Assembly: GCA_024636595.1 (NCBI GenBank)
Contig: JAGXGT010000027.1
Coordinates: 1-5,648 of the forward strand
Direction of reading: 5' to 3'
Source: Sphingomonadales bacterium
GTDB lineage: Bacteria; Pseudomonadota; Alphaproteobacteria; Sphingomonadales; Sphingomonadaceae
Length of the DNA stretch: 5,648 nucleotides
Both the position numbers and the translations under genes were made by a program. This document shows, piece by piece, positions 5,524 through 5,648 of the stretch. The notes under the pieces were generated by a model. The model was not told the origin of the DNA, ran no database searches, and was given only the letters and a program-made list of their open reading frames with translations. Within the stretch, counting starts at the first letter, position 1. Every line of letters starts with the position of its first letter.

Positions 5524-5648
5524 ATTGCGCCCGTTGAAACACGCCGCGTTCTGATGCTCGCAACCTGGTGCGCCGAGGCAATCGCAAACGGGCAGGAGTG
5601 ATTTTCGGGAACGGAAAAGGATGTGGGTCGTTTCATTATGGCAACGTA

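Larger units (their letters stand above)
5109..5648. other. Gene-free upstream region of the operon
   Basis: No supportable gene lies in these 540 bp. They contain, from the operon outward, the ribosome-binding site, an ATTCGAAT palindrome (5145-5152), the 15-bp dyad, two overlapping inverted repeats and two REP-like hairpins. A minus-strand open frame of 50 codons (5636-5484) ends inside the REP-like element. A plus-strand frame beginning at ATG 5621 (M-W-V-V-S-L-W-Q-R) runs off the window edge. Neither has convincing support. Confidence 0.5.

Noticed and set aside
5484..5636. 50-codon minus-strand open frame (starts MKRPTSFSV)
   Set aside because: No ribosome-binding site, no recognisable domain, and its stop lies inside a dispersed repeat; likely chance.

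Overview
This window most likely comes from an alphaproteobacterium of the Sphingomonadales (Sphingorhabdus/Parasphingorhabdus/Erythrobacter-like). The support is the protein set: a Caulobacter-type CC0125/CC1285-like lipoprotein and a BBP2-type outer-membrane barrel. Moderate GC content and a REP-like intergenic element of a kind I associate with sphingomonads agree with this. The taxonomic call is inference. No rRNA, tRNA, CRISPR array or insertion sequence was found.

All supported genes are on the minus strand and read right to left as one probable operon. Positions 5648-5109 are a gene-free, hairpin-rich upstream region. It holds two REP-like palindromes, two overlapping inverted repeats, a 15-bp dyad that could be an operator, and a ribosome-binding site. 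Positions 5108-3891 hold a gene for a secreted protein with a Ser/Asp/Gly/Lys-rich low-complexity segment and a folded C-terminal part. It is split by an in-frame TAG at codon 93. After an 11-bp GC-rich hairpin comes an outer-membrane lipoprotein (3827-3240). After only 23 bp comes an 850-residue outer-membrane protein (3216-664) that starts at GTG. This protein appears to contain three beta-barrels in tandem: one large BBP2-type barrel, then two OmpA-like 8-strand barrels that look like copies of each other. Positions 663-1 contain no gene I can support.

All three products carry export signals and should end up in the periplasm, at the outer membrane or outside the cell. The likely reading is an envelope module of a secreted acidic low-complexity protein, an outer-membrane lipoprotein and a multi-barrel membrane protein. 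BBP2-type barrels are often met near exopolysaccharide and surface-structure genes, but nothing here shows a substrate. The strongest observations are the amber codon inside an otherwise continuous frame (nonsense mutation, readthrough or sequence error) and the three-barrel architecture.
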